Positions 42,505 through 53,214 of a stretch of 64,000 nt of DNA are shown piece after piece. Numbering within the stretch: position 1 is the stretch's first letter; each line of letters starts with the position of its first letter. The notes beneath the pieces are model-generated. The model had not been told where the DNA came from, searched no databases, and saw only the letters and a list, made by a program, of their open reading frames with translations. The stretch is from Lacunisphaera sp. (GTDB taxonomy: Bacteria; Verrucomicrobiota; Verrucomicrobiia; Opitutales; Opitutaceae). Position numbers and translations under genes: made by a program. Where the stretch lies: the NCBI GenBank assembly GCA_029945445.1, contig JAQSCO010000045.1, forward strand, positions 115,092 through 179,091, in the 5' to 3' direction.

Positions 42505-44496
42505 TCACGGCACCCCCGGCCCGAGGTTTTTTTCCAGAAAGGCGACCATCGCCTTGAAGATGGCCGTCCGGTCCTTCTCAGTGCCGTAGTTGTGACCGAC
42601 CTCCGCGAGGAACAGGCTCTCGGGCTTGTGCCCGGTCTTCTCCAGCGCCGCGATCATGCGCTTGGCCTGGTCCTGCGGCACGCGCTGGTCCCGCTTGCCC
42701 TGGATGATCAGCACCGGCGCGGTGATCTTGTCCGCAAAGTTCACCGGGGAGATGGACCGCAGGTCCTCCTTGTCGGGGTCGCCGATCTGCTCCCGCCAGT
42801 ATTTCCTGGCCGCCTTGTTCTCGGCCACGTCGCTGTCCGCATACATCGCCGGCCAGTCGGTGACGCCCGCCAGCGAAATGCCACACCGGTAAAGTCCGGG
42901 CGTCCGGCCGAGGGCAAAGAGCGTGGAGTAGCCGCCATAACTCGCGCCCATGATGGCGATGCGCTTCGGATCGGCCACGCCGACCGTGATGGCCCATTGC
43001 GTGGCGTCCTCGATGTCGTCCTGGATCTTGCCGCCGATCTCTTTCTTCGCGGTCTTCAGAAGTTCGTCGCCGTAGCCGGTCGAGCCGCGGTAGTCCATCT
43101 GCAGCACGGCATACCCGCGGTTGGCCAGCAGCTGCACGAGCGGGTCAAAGCCCCAGGTGTCGCGCACCCACGGGCCGCCGTGCGGCATGACCACCAGCGG
43201 CAGCTTCTCGTCGGGCTTGTGGCCGGTGGGCACCGTCAGGTAGCCGTGGATCAGCAGGCCGTCGCGGGCGTGATACTTCACCGCAAGCGTGGTCGCCATC
43301 TGCTCGGGCTTGATCGCGTTCCGGCAGCGCGCCAGCTGCTTGAACGAGTGCTTCTCCACGTCCAGAAGCGTATATACCCCGGGATTCTGGTCCGAATAGG
43401 AGAACCACAGCAGGCGTTTGCCATCGAGCGTCTCGTCCACCAGCAGGTTGACCGTATCGGGCAGGTTCTTGTCCATCACCGTCTGGTAGGCGGCGTATTC
43501 CCGGTCGAACCACTTCACCCGGGCCGTTTCCGTGTAGTAACGCATGCCCGTCAGCGCCCGCTTGCGCTGGGAGAAAACCGGCCCGACCAGCGGGACGCCG
43601 CTCATCGCCGGGATGAACCGCTCTGGAAAAATATCGTATTCGGGATCGGACAGCAGCGGCTCACCGAGCGCGCCGGTGGCGGGATCGAGCGCGAAGGGCG
43701 CCCACCGCCGCTCCTTCGTCAGGGCGGCCACGAACATCCGGTTGTTGGCCGCATCAAAGCCCACGGGACGCAGGTGCGCGCCGCGGCCAGCCAGCGGCAG
43801 GATCGTCCGCCAGGGCGCCTGCTCATTCTCCCGGTAGATCGCGCCCGATTGCTCGCCGTGCGCGAGGATGCCGAGGCGCACGACGCCGTCGAGGTCGATG
43901 CCCCACCGCACAACTTCGCCGGGGTTCTTCACCTCCGTCGACGAGGTCCCGCGCACCGTCTCAACCTTGAGGATATCCGGCCGGTCCGACCGGCCGCCTC
44001 CACCCAGATGGTCGTCGAGCATCAGGATGTTCATGTCCTTGTCGTTGAAAACATGGATGACCTCGCGGGCGAAGAGCTTGGTGCCGCTGATCGCCACCTG
44101 GTTGTCCTCGTAGCCGCTGATGGGCGCGGGGCGCGCGCCGTTCCAATCCGCCGCGAGCACGCCATAGATGATATCACCCCACACGGTGGTCGTGATGACC
44201 AGTCGCTTGTCCCCCACCCAGGTGAAACTCGCCGCCTCCTTGATCGCATCGTTGGCCAACAGCGCCTGATCCTGATCCAGCCGGTAAAGTTTGCCCTGGT
44301 CGATATCGAGGACATGCACCGTGGCCCGGGAGACATAGTCGCGCAAGAAGGCCAGGCGCTTGCCGTCGGGCGAGAGCCGCGCGCGGGCGACCTCGGGTGT
44401 CCGGGCGAAATCCTCGATTGGGACACGTTCAACAGCCTGCGCCGCGGTCAAGGTCACCGCGCCCAGCCCGGCCAGTAGAAAACGGGGTGGTTTCAT
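42505..44496 (-). CDS. S9-family prolyl oligopeptidase-like peptidase
   Basis: A 663-residue protein from ATG 44496 with a signal peptide (RFLLAGLGAVTLTAAQA). Residues about 40-390 make a beta-propeller (ARARLSPDGKRLAFLRDYVS, FTWVGDKRLVITTTVWGD). The C-terminal hydrolase has the S9 motifs GGPWVRDTWGFDPLVQLLAN, nucleophile GASYGGYSTLFALG, acid in IQGKRDQRVP and His in AEVGHNYG. S9 peptidases of this kind are exported and cut short peptides. It is a lone gene with no obvious partner; upstream lie a family A hairpin and a relic of ligA. Confidence 0.92.
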   Translation of the reverse strand: MKPPRFLLAGLGAVTLTAAQAVERVPIEDFARTPEVARARLSPDGKRLAFLRDYVSRATVHVLDIDQGKLYRLDQDQALLANDAIKEAASFTWVGDKRLVITTTVWGDIIYGVLAADWNGARPAPISGYEDNQVAISGTKLFAREVIHVFNDKDMNILMLDDHLGGGGRSDRPDILKVETVRGTSSTEVKNPGEVVRWGIDLDGVVRLGILAHGEQSGAIYRENEQAPWRTILPLAGRGAHLRPVGFDAANNRMFVAALTKERRWAPFALDPATGALGEPLLSDPEYDIFPERFIPAMSGVPLVGPVFSQRKRALTGMRYYTETARVKWFDREYAAYQTVMDKNLPDTVNLLVDETLDGKRLLWFSYSDQNPGVYTLLDVEKHSFKQLARCRNAIKPEQMATTLAVKYHARDGLLIHGYLTVPTGHKPDEKLPLVVMPHGGPWVRDTWGFDPLVQLLANRGYAVLQMDYRGSTGYGDELLKTAKKEIGGKIQDDIEDATQWAITVGVADPKRIAIMGASYGGYSTLFALGRTPGLYRCGISLAGVTDWPAMYADSDVAENKAARKYWREQIGDPDKEDLRSISPVNFADKITAPVLIIQGKRDQRVPQDQAKRMIAALEKTGHKPESLFLAEVGHNYGTEKDRTAIFKAMVAFLEKNLGPGVP

Positions 44497-44579
44497 GGCT
44501 TGAGTGGGTGAAGTCTGGCGGCCGCCGCCATCGCACGCAAAGTTTTCCCGCCGGGATTTATGCGGACAGTCAGACTTGG

Positions 44580-44609
44580 TGGAGGGCCCAGCCCCCGCTG
44601 AGCCATCCA
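44580..44609. repeat. REP-like hairpin, family A copy 7
   Basis: TGGAGGGCCCAGCCCCCGC followed by TGAGCCATCCA. The stem GGCCCAGC/GCTGAGCC has mismatches, so this copy is worn. It lies six bases from the ligA relic. Confidence 0.5.
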
Positions 44610-44614
44610 ACCAT

Positions 44615-44697
44615 TCAATCCTTCAGCAGCCGCAATAACTCCGCCTCGTCGATCACCGGCACGCCGAGCTCCTTGGCCTTGTCTGATTTCGGGAACC
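44615..44697 (-). pseudogene. ligA: Displaced native 3' end of ligA (BRCT domain end)
   Basis: The reverse strand reads KSDKAKELGVPVIDEAELLR and then LLKD and TGA (stop at 44615-44617). This matches the last 25 or so residues of bacterial LigA (in E. coli AKAQELGIEIIDEAEMLRL). The intact gene next door ends instead in [19 protein letters not shown]. The relic is GC-rich like the host, while the adjoining stretch is AT-rich. The GGTTCC before it matches the GS of GAGSK with two extra bases. It appears to be the original end of this chromosome's ligA. Confidence 0.8.
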
Positions 44698-44712
44698 TGA
44701 TTTAATGTTGGT

Positions 44713-47330
<2,618 letters not shown>

Positions 47331-47387
47331 TCAGCCCCTGTGGGAAAATAGTCGAGCTGGTGAGATCAAACGTTCAGATTAGCCGGC

Positions 47388-48173
47388 ATGACCAACGTGA
47401 GTGTCCCCGCCGCAGGCCGGTCCAGTTGGAGCCTGGGCGTCGAGCTGTTGACCCGGCCCTATCCGCTGAGCGCTCGCGTGGTCGTGCCCATGGTCACGCT
47501 CATGCTGGTCGTCCCCGGTTACCTCATCATCGGCGCGATGAATGCCGACCGGACACTGAACCTGCCCCAACTGGCCTTGGACCGCCTGATCCCGCTACAG
47601 CCTGCCTGGACGCTGGTCTATGCCTCCCATCTGGTCTTCCTGGCCCTGCCGGTGCTCATCATGCGGCAGGAAGAGCAGATCCGTCGCACGTTCCTGGCTT
47701 ACCTGCTGGTGTGGATTACCGGGTATGTCTGCTTCCTGGTGTATCCCACCGTCCTGCCGCGGCCGGCCACCGGGACAATCGGCGACGGCTTTTTCGCCTG
47801 GTGCCTGCGGATTGTCTATTCGGCCGACCAGCCGCGGAACAACTTTCCTTCCCTCCACGTCGCGCACGCCTGCGTGTCGGCGCTGACCTGCTGGCGCGTG
47901 CACCGCGGCGTCGGCCTCGCCGCCGGCCTGTGGGCCGCCCTCATCGCGCTCTCCACGCTGTTTACCAAGCAGCATTATGTCGTCGACGTCATCTCCGGCA
48001 TGGTGCTGGCCGGGGTGGCCTACCTCGTGTTCCTGCGCAACTGTCCGCGCGTGCCGATGTCCGAGCTCGACCGCCGTGCGGCCCCGGTGCTGGTGTGGTG
48101 GGCCATTGGGATTCACGGGCTCGTGGTCGCCGGCTTCTGGGTGGCCTACCTGCTGGGCCGCCACCCGGCATAA
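47388..48173 (+). CDS. PAP2-superfamily membrane phosphatase
   Basis: A 261-residue protein with six predicted helices from ATG 47388. The PAP2 motifs are there: LPRPATG (with KxxxxxxRP replaced), NNFPSLHVAHACVSALTCWR with the catalytic His in PSLH, and TKQHYVVDVISGMVLAG with the SxxHxxxD-like second His and Asp. Topology and the PSLH variant match the PAP2_C / inositol phosphorylceramide synthase-like branch (lipid phosphate phosphatases or phosphotransferases). It lies alone between ligA and tRNA-Pro; substrate unknown. Confidence 0.82.
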   Translation: MTNVSVPAAGRSSWSLGVELLTRPYPLSARVVVPMVTLMLVVPGYLIIGAMNADRTLNLPQLALDRLIPLQPAWTLVYASHLVFLALPVLIMRQEEQIRRTFLAYLLVWITGYVCFLVYPTVLPRPATGTIGDGFFAWCLRIVYSADQPRNNFPSLHVAHACVSALTCWRVHRGVGLAAGLWAALIALSTLFTKQHYVVDVISGMVLAGVAYLVFLRNCPRVPMSELDRRAAPVLVWWAIGIHGLVVAGFWVAYLLGRHPA

Positions 48174-48251
48174 AAAAGCGCCTCATGTCGCCACGGTGCG
48201 CTTCGGGGAAATTGGCCGCGCCATTCGTAGCCTTACTCGCTGCCGCTAAAG

Positions 48252-48312
48252 GGTCCTCCGTCGCTAAAGCTTTGGAGGACCATTCTTCGCTCCGTATTAC
48301 TACGGCGAAGAA
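48252..48312. repeat. Two hairpins at the 3' end of tRNA-Pro, family H
   Basis: GGTCCTCC/GGAGGACC (48252-48281) and ATTCTTCGC..CGTA / TACG..GCGAAGAAT (48282-48313). The second hairpin's CTTCGC arm begins one base from the encoded CCA of tRNA-Pro. Related hairpins abut tRNA-Arg and tRNA-Ala. Confidence 0.7.
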
Positions 48313-48389
<77 letters not shown>

Positions 48390-48470
48390 ATGATTCATCG
48401 GAAGGGCGAAGAAGCCCCATGCCCCTGCCTTAGGCAAGCCCTTTCCGGCCTCAAATACTCCGATCATTTT

Positions 48471-48574
48471 AACCGCTAATCTGCGCTAATGGACGCTAAT
48501 TTAGGAACCGGGCCCGGGAGCGATGGCGTTCAGACCTATTCCCCTGATCGGTTGATCAGCGAAGATTGGCGGTT
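48471..48574. repeat. AT-rich inverted repeat of CGCTAAT words
   Basis: AACCGCTAATCTGCGCTAAT (48471-48490) against ATCAGCGAAGATTGGCGGTT (48555-48574), inverse copies with four mismatches. It fills the spacer between tRNA-Pro and the VanZ-like gene. Confidence 0.6.
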
Positions 48575-48658
48575 CACCCTCCGGTGCCTTAGTCGGACGC
48601 TGCCATTTCGTGCGAAACCTGTCTTGGCTGGGCCGGCTTGCCCGCCATAGCCTTGGCG

Positions 48659-49087
48659 ATGCTCCGCCCTAGTCTCCGCTGGCTGCCGGCCGTCCTCTGG
48701 ATGGCTTTCATTTTCGCCCTGTCCACCGGCCTGGGCAGCGCGGAGCATACTGCCCGTTTCATCGGGCCGTTCCTGCACTGGCTGCTGCCGCACGCAGCGC
48801 CCGAGACGATCGCATGGCTGCATTTCCTGATCCGCAAGGCCGGTCATTTCACCGAATACGCGATCCTCGCGCTGCTGCTGCGGCGGGCCCTCGGCCCGGG
48901 CGGCGGCAAGGCGCTCGGCCTGGCCCTGCTGCTGGCCGCGGTCTATGCGGCGACGGACGAGTTCCACCAATCATTCGTGCCGGGCCGCACCGCGTCGCTG
49001 GGCGACGTCCTGATCGACATCACCGGGGCGTTCGTGGCGCTGGCGGTGGCGGCCGCGTGGCAAAAGTGGCGCATGCCCGCGGCCTGA
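48659..49087 (+). CDS. VanZ-like membrane protein
   Basis: A 142-residue protein with four membrane helices from ATG 48659; an in-frame TTG at 48638 is possible. VanZ-family signature: LHFLIRKAGHFTEYAILALL with KxxHxxxYxxL, and ATDEFHQSFVPGRTASLGDV (DExHQxxxPxRxxxxxDv), then a final LIDITGAF helix. VanZ-like proteins are widespread; teicoplanin resistance is known only for VanZ itself. Function here is unknown. The tRNA-Arg gene follows 50 bases later. Confidence 0.85.
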   Translation: MLRPSLRWLPAVLWMAFIFALSTGLGSAEHTARFIGPFLHWLLPHAAPETIAWLHFLIRKAGHFTEYAILALLLRRALGPGGGKALGLALLLAAVYAATDEFHQSFVPGRTASLGDVLIDITGAFVALAVAAAWQKWRMPAA

Positions 49088-49137
49088 AAAAATGCTGCAA
49101 TTGCAGGAAAGAACCTCCAATAAACGACGCATCCTTT

Positions 49138-49214
49138 GTCCTCGTAGCTCAGCTGGATAGAGCACCGGTTTTCTAAACCGGTCGTCGCGTGTTCGAGTCA
49201 CGCCGGGGACGCCA
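49138..49214 (+). tRNA. tRNA-Arg (TCT)
   Basis: 77 nt with acceptor GTCCTCG/CGGGGAC (one G-T pair), anticodon stem CCGGT/ACCGG, loop TTTCTAA (anticodon TCT), T arm GCGTG-TTCGAGT-CACGC, discriminator G and encoded CCA at 49212-49214. Confidence 0.96.
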
Positions 49215-49624
49215 TCCTTCGCTCCTGCGGAGCTTCGGCTCGGCAAGCCATCTTCGGCAAAGTGCCCCTTTACAGTCGTTTTTTGCTGAACGCCCGGCCC
49301 GAAGCGGATTTCAGGTATTTCTCGAATGCCGCAGCCTTGCCGCGGTTTCGGAAAGCGACAGCCGTCTTGATCCGCCACGGTCTCAGCTTGCCTGTGTGGG
49401 GAACGCCTCCGCTATTATGCTTGGCGAGTCGGTTGGCCAGATTGTCGGTCAGGCCGGCATAATATCCTCCCTCAGGCGCAAGGGACTCCAAGATGTAGAC
49501 GTAGGCGAATTCCTTCATGTAATTCGGCCCGTTGTATCCCCAATCGCCCGCCTACGCCCTGCGGGCTACGGCGCGGCAGCCTTCGCTGGCTTGCCGAGCC
49601 GTAGCTCGTCAATCGAGCGAAGGC
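49215..49624. mobile_element. GIY-YIG unit bounded by inverted repeats, docked between two tRNA CCA ends
   Basis: Left repeat 49216-49250 and right repeat 49587-49623 share CCTTCGCTC, AGCT and CGGCTCGGCAAGCCA in inverse orientation, with a 6-8 base variable insert. Each outer end is one base from the encoded CCA of a tRNA (Arg at left, Ala at right). The right repeat also folds on itself (AGCCTTCGCT/AGCGAAGGCT). The GIY-YIG gene lies inside, reading leftward. No direct target duplication is visible. Confidence 0.6.
49270..49518 (-). CDS. Small GIY-YIG endonuclease-domain protein
   Basis: An 82-residue protein that is nothing but a GIY-YIG domain. Motifs: AYVYILESL and GYYAGLTDNLANRLAKHNSG, where the second Tyr, Gly and Arg line up with the GIY-YIG active site, then PHTGKLRPWRIKTAVAFRNR and EKYLKSASGRAFSKKRL with the late Glu. 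It is like the short UPF0213/YhbQ group. The role of this subgroup is unsettled: repair, recombination or selfish DNA. Its place within inverted repeats between two tRNA 3' ends suggests mobility. The protein seems intact, with all catalytic residues. Confidence 0.88.
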   Translation of the reverse strand: MKEFAYVYILESLAPEGGYYAGLTDNLANRLAKHNSGGVPHTGKLRPWRIKTAVAFRNRGKAAAFEKYLKSASGRAFSKKRL

Positions 49625-49700
49625 TGGTGGAGCAGATCGGGATCAAACCGACGACCTCGTCGTTGCGAACGACGCGCTCTATCAACTGAGCTACTGCCCC
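49625..49700 (-). tRNA. tRNA-Ala (CGC)
   Basis: 76 nt on the reverse strand, acceptor GGGGCAG/CTGCTCC with one G-T pair, anticodon stem CGTCG/CGACG, loop TTCGCAA (anticodon CGC), discriminator A and encoded CCA. Confidence 0.95.
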
Positions 49701-49886
49701 GTAAAGTGGAACGGATTGATTGGCGGACGCGGGAGCCGGAGTAAACCAAAATTTTGTGCCAACACTACCCCCTTGCCCAGCGTGACTTAACGCAACCGCG
49801 AATTTGGCGCTGTAATTGCTGTTGCAGCCAGCCACGGCAGGAGAAAATACAACCTCCTACCCCTTTAACTAAAACAGAAATCAGCC

Positions 49887-50267
49887 ATGAAAAAGACCAC
49901 TAAGAAAATTTCCACCGCCAAGGCGCCCAGCGCGCCCAAGTCGGCCACCAAGGCCCCGGCGAAGAAAATGACGGCGCCCGCCAAGCGGAAGCCCGCCGTC
50001 ACCAGCGAACCGCCCGCGACCTTCATCTCCGCCAAGATCGACATTGGCTTCGGCAACCACCTCTACATCCGCGGCACCGGTCCGGGCCTGAACTGGGCGC
50101 ACGGCCTCGCGATGGACTGCGTCGGCGCCAACCTCTGGACCAGCACGGTCAAGCACGCGACCGCCCCGGTCACCTTCAAGCTGCTGGTGAACGACCTGTC
50201 CTGGAGCACCGGCAACGACTTCGTCGTCGAGCCCGGCCAGAGCGTCACGGTCGTGCCGGGCTTCTGA
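49887..50267 (+). CDS. Lysine-rich tail fused to a starch-binding-like beta domain
   Basis: A 126-residue protein. Residues 1-45 are a Lys/Ala/Pro/Thr-rich, histone H1-like tail (MKKTTKKISTAKAPSAPKSA and on). Residues 46-126 resemble an isoamylase-N/CBM20-like beta-sandwich: KIDIGFGNHLYIRGTGPGLN, then MDCVGANLWTSTV and FKLLVNDLSWSTGND. Basic tails of this kind bind DNA or other polyanions; the second part suggests carbohydrate binding, but no ligand is known. I recall similar proteins in Verrucomicrobiota and Chlamydiae without a function. No signal peptide. A good AAAA-rich leader precedes the ATG. Confidence 0.7.
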   Translation: MKKTTKKISTAKAPSAPKSATKAPAKKMTAPAKRKPAVTSEPPATFISAKIDIGFGNHLYIRGTGPGLNWAHGLAMDCVGANLWTSTVKHATAPVTFKLLVNDLSWSTGNDFVVEPGQSVTVVPGF

Positions 50268-50281
50268 GTCTGGTGAATTCG

Positions 50282-50334
50282 GTAGGGGCGCTTGCCCTAA
50301 AGCGCCCTGGGCCGTTGAGGGCAACGGCCCCTAC
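50282..50334. repeat. REPIN-like palindrome, family D copy 2
   Basis: GTAGGGGCGCTTGCCC at the left, GGGCAACGGCCCCTAC at the right; stems GGGCGCTT/AAGCGCCC and GGCCGTTG/CAACGGCC. Its right end supplies the TAG stop of the acyltransferase gene. Confidence 0.75.
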
Positions 50335-50957
50335 CCCATATCCGGACTGATCGCAATCAGCGCCGCGCGCACGTCGGCGGCGCCGAGCTTCGTGCCGTCG
50401 GCTTTCTTGGCCGGCAGCACGGTGCAGCGCAGGTTGACCCGGGAGAACGGCCAGGGAATGTAGAACTGGTCCCAGCTTTTCAGCCGCCACGCCCGCGTGA
50501 ACTCCACGCCGACGAGCACCATCGGGGCATGGTTGCGCCGCGTGACGACCAGCACGCCCGGCTCGACCGCATACATCGGGCCGCGCGGCCCGTCGGGCGT
50601 GATGCCGATGTCGTGGCCGGCGCGCATGACGTCGATCAGGGCCTTGCCCGCCTCGCGGCCGAAATTGCTGCTCGAGCCGCGCACCGGGATGAGCCCGATC
50701 ATCCGGTAGAACGCCGCCAGCCACGCGCCGTCCTTGCTCGCGCTCACCAGCGCGTAGACGCTCCGGCGCGTCCGGTAGCGGCGGAAATATTCCGCGGAGA
50801 CGAACAGGCGGTTGTGCCAGATCACCAATGCGGCCGGTTCGGCCGCATACCGCAGCCGCTCGTGCGTCGCCGCATCCGCGGCGAAACGCAGCGTCCGGCC
50901 CCAGGCCCGCAGCAAGAGCGCCAGCAGCCAGCACACCAGGCGGCGCCAGCCGCGCAC
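50331..50957 (-). CDS. DUF374/LPLAT-type lysophospholipid acyltransferase
   Basis: About 208 residues from a GTG at 50957; no ATG is available in the proper stretch and the frame is open further upstream, so the start is uncertain. Motifs of the DUF374 branch: LVIWHNRLFVSAEYFRRYRT with the catalytic HN variant, ALVSASKDGAWLAAFYRM, GLIPVRGSSSNFGREAGK and IGITPDGPRGPMYAVEPG. These enzymes transfer acyl chains in lipid A or phospholipid assembly at the inner face of the membrane. The stop codon lies within a family D palindrome. Confidence 0.82.
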   Translation of the reverse strand: MRGWRRLVCWLLALLLRAWGRTLRFAADAATHERLRYAAEPAALVIWHNRLFVSAEYFRRYRTRRSVYALVSASKDGAWLAAFYRMIGLIPVRGSSSNFGREAGKALIDVMRAGHDIGITPDGPRGPMYAVEPGVLVVTRRNHAPMVLVGVEFTRAWRLKSWDQFYIPWPFSRVNLRCTVLPAKKADGTKLGAADVRAALIAISPDMG

Positions 50958-51119
50958 CTCGTTGATGGAGTCTGTTGCTTCAGTTTGCAGGCCCCCGTTA
51001 TGCGGGGAACGCGGGCCCGCCGCCAAACTTAAACTTGCGCAGTCAGCCCCGCTGGTGACGCTCGCCCGATGCCACCGCGCCTGCCGCCCTGCCCCCATCT
51101 GCCTGCGGCCCCGGCGCGC

Positions 51120-51602
51120 ATGGATGCCAGCGCGCTGTCCGCCCACGGCCCGGCGCGCGACGCAGCGTTCTACCTCACGGCGCTGACCTACGCCCAATAC
51201 CTCTGGCAGCGCGGCCTTGCGGCCCGCGCGCTCCTCAAGCTCGACCGCGCCCTGCTGTCCGACCTGCGCGGCGACGAGCCGGTGTTGCGCGAACGGCCCC
51301 TGCCCTACGCCGCCATGGCGTGGCTGCTGCGCCACACGCCGCCGGATGTCTTCATCGGCAATCCCCGCGTGCATTTCCAGCACCTCGCCGACCGCATGAA
51401 CGAGCCCCGCCGCGAGCAGCGCCGCTGGCGCACCTGGGCCTGCTGGGCCCTCGCGCGCGCCGTCCGCCCGGAGTTCGCCGCCGACCCGAAGCACGTGGTG
51501 GTCGAACCCACGGTGGATCTGATCGCCCAAAAGCTCACGGTGCACGGCATCCCGCGTGAGACCGAGCTCTGGCAGGAGTGCATTAAAAAAGCCGCAACCT
51601 GA
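51120..51602 (+). CDS. Conserved-looking protein of unknown function
   Basis: A 160-residue protein from ATG 51120; an upstream ATG at 51069 adds 17 Pro-rich residues. It is mostly helical: AFYLTALTYAQYLWQRGLAA, RALLKLDRALLSDL, PYAAMAWLLRHTPPDVFIGN and VHFQHLADRMNEPRREQRRW. Pattern and spacing resemble a TPR-like or helical bundle protein that I recall from Verrucomicrobiota without a name. There is no signal or membrane segment. It is divergent from the acyltransferase gene and ends beside the tRNA relic at 51619. Confidence 0.65.
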   Translation: MDASALSAHGPARDAAFYLTALTYAQYLWQRGLAARALLKLDRALLSDLRGDEPVLRERPLPYAAMAWLLRHTPPDVFIGNPRVHFQHLADRMNEPRREQRRWRTWACWALARAVRPEFAADPKHVVVEPTVDLIAQKLTVHGIPRETELWQECIKKAAT

Positions 51603-51612
51603 GGTTCCGGCT
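51585..51612 (-). terminator. Terminator next to the displaced tRNA-Asp end
   Basis: On the reverse strand AGCCG-g-AACCT-c-AGGTT-g-CGGCT then six T residues. Placed just after the partial tRNA it looks like the original tRNA-Asp terminator, moved with it. Confidence 0.75.
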
Positions 51613-51618
51613 CAAAAC

Positions 51619-51655
51619 TGGCGGGATGGGCGAGACCGAACTCGCGACCTTCTGC
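51619..51655 (-). pseudogene. Partial tRNA-Asp (3' half), probable attachment-site copy
   Basis: Reads from GCAGAAGGTCGCGAGTTCG to the CCA end, equal to the intact tRNA-Asp at 54864 from its anticodon stem to CCA, apart from one missing A and one T-to-C change. Same orientation as the intact gene. Confidence 0.8.
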
Positions 51656-51896
51656 GGGAGAGGCCGAGGGGCGGTTTTTGTCATCCATGACCTACGGGAC
51701 GACTTGCCAGAATGCTGCCACTACGGGCCCTGGTGGAGAGCGCCGTATCGTCGTCCCGCTCAGCCTCATGGTTTACGTCAATGATGGTCTGGCGATCGTA
51801 TAGGTCAGGCAGAGTCTATCGGGCGCTGCGCGCGACACTGGCCTGCGTTTCGCAACCCTTCTTTTTTGGGATGGGAATAATCGTGGTGCCGATCGA

Positions 51897-53207
51897 TCAG
51901 ACGACTTCGGTGGCAGATGGCTCGCCGAAATCGATCCGAGCCTTCAACCCGTCACGGGCCTCAAATTCAAAGGTGGCCCCGATTTGCTCCGCGAGCATCT
52001 TCACGATCCGTAAACCGAGGGTTGGGGAAGTCCCCAAGGCAAAGCCGGAGGGAACGCCCACCCCGTTGTCCCGCACGATCAGGCGATAGCGCGCAGGTTC
52101 CGACCCCGCGGACAGCTCCACGTGCACCAGCCCACTTCGGCCGTGGGGGAACCCGTGCTTCAGGCTGTTGGCCACGAGCTCGTTGACGATAAGGGCCAGG
52201 GGCACGGCGCTGTCGATTCCCAGGATTGTTTTTTCTGCCGTCACCTCGATGGTCACCGCGCCGGCGTGGAGCACGTTGGATTGCGACATCAGTTGAGTCA
52301 GGTGTCGCAGGTAGTCACCGAAATCGATCCTCGCGAGGTTTGGCGAATGGTAGAGCATCTCGTGAATCAGGCCCATCGCCTTGATCCGTCCCTGGCTTTC
52401 CCGGAATGCGGCCAAGGCCGCGTTATCCTGGATGAAGCCGGATTGGAGCTGGAGCAGGCTGGAGATCACCTGCATGTTGTTCTTCACGCGATGGTGGAGC
52501 TCTTTCATGAGGACATCTTTTTCGCGTAGTGACGTGCTCAGTTGTCCGGAGCGCTCCAACAAATCCCGCTCGCTGAAGAGGCGCCGGGTGTTTTCGCGCA
52601 GGAGGACGAAGAAAACCGTGAAGAGCAGAGCCGCGCTGAAGCTGCCGCCGATGATCACAAGCCAGAACGTGGTGCGGGCGTCGCGCTCTTTCTCGGCGGT
52701 GTGCCCCATCAGATGCTGTGACTCGACGGCCTTGGCTTCCGCGATCTGTTGACGAATTTCTTCCATGAGGGCCTTGCCCTGGCTGGTCATGACGATCTCA
52801 CGGGCCGACTCAAAGCCTTGGGTCGTGCGCAAGTTGATCGCCTGCTTGAGCGGCTTGAGCCGGGCCTTGATGAGCGGGTCGAGGTTGGTCAACCGCTGCT
52901 GTTGCGACAGGTTGTCGTTGGTCAGCTCTCTCAAGTCAGCGAGCCTCTGTTCAACCCGTCGCAGCGCGGTATTGTAGGGTTCCAGAAACGCCGGTTCGCC
53001 CGTAATGATGAAGCCGCGCGCGCCGGTTTCGGCATCCTGAAGGTCGGAGAGCAGCGCCTCCAGTTGTTGGATGACGAGGAAAGCGCGGTTTTCCAAGCGG
53101 TCGGATCCGGTCATCGAGCGGCGGTCGGTCACCCACCGCCCGCCGAGGGCGGCCAGAATGGCCAGGGCCAAAAAGACTGTTAAATACCAAACGGGGCGTT
53201 TAATCAT
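51897..53207 (-). CDS. Membrane histidine kinase, CHASE3 plus HisKA_2/HWE-type
   Basis: A 436-residue protein. An N-terminal membrane helix (about 8-24), a CHASE3-like helical sensor (QDAETGARGFIITGEPAFLE, about 57-76), a second helix near 182-205, and a kinase core: KDVLMKELHHRVKNNMQVIS with the phospho-His, then LALIVNELVANSLKHGF and IVRDNGVGVPSGF as the ATP-binding N and G boxes. This is the HisKA_2 type. The ATG at 53207 lies eight bases from a run of 16 G residues on its strand. Composition of a counted line is 53 % G+C, lower than the host. It sits on the tRNA-Asp islet next to a divergent regulator gene. Confidence 0.9.
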   Translation of the reverse strand: MIKRPVWYLTVFLALAILAALGGRWVTDRRSMTGSDRLENRAFLVIQQLEALLSDLQDAETGARGFIITGEPAFLEPYNTALRRVEQRLADLRELTNDNLSQQQRLTNLDPLIKARLKPLKQAINLRTTQGFESAREIVMTSQGKALMEEIRQQIAEAKAVESQHLMGHTAEKERDARTTFWLVIIGGSFSAALLFTVFFVLLRENTRRLFSERDLLERSGQLSTSLREKDVLMKELHHRVKNNMQVISSLLQLQSGFIQDNAALAAFRESQGRIKAMGLIHEMLYHSPNLARIDFGDYLRHLTQLMSQSNVLHAGAVTIEVTAEKTILGIDSAVPLALIVNELVANSLKHGFPHGRSGLVHVELSAGSEPARYRLIVRDNGVGVPSGFALGTSPTLGLRIVKMLAEQIGATFEFEARDGLKARIDFGEPSATEVV

Positions 53208-53214
53208 AATCCCT

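Noticed and set aside
49586-49624. Simple tRNA-Ala terminator instead of an element end
   Set aside because: There is no T tract, and the same sequence occurs inverted next to tRNA-Arg, which fits a repeat better.
51712-51896. Gene between the tRNA relic and the kinase stop
   Set aside because: Short frames in both directions carry no recognisable motif and no start signal.
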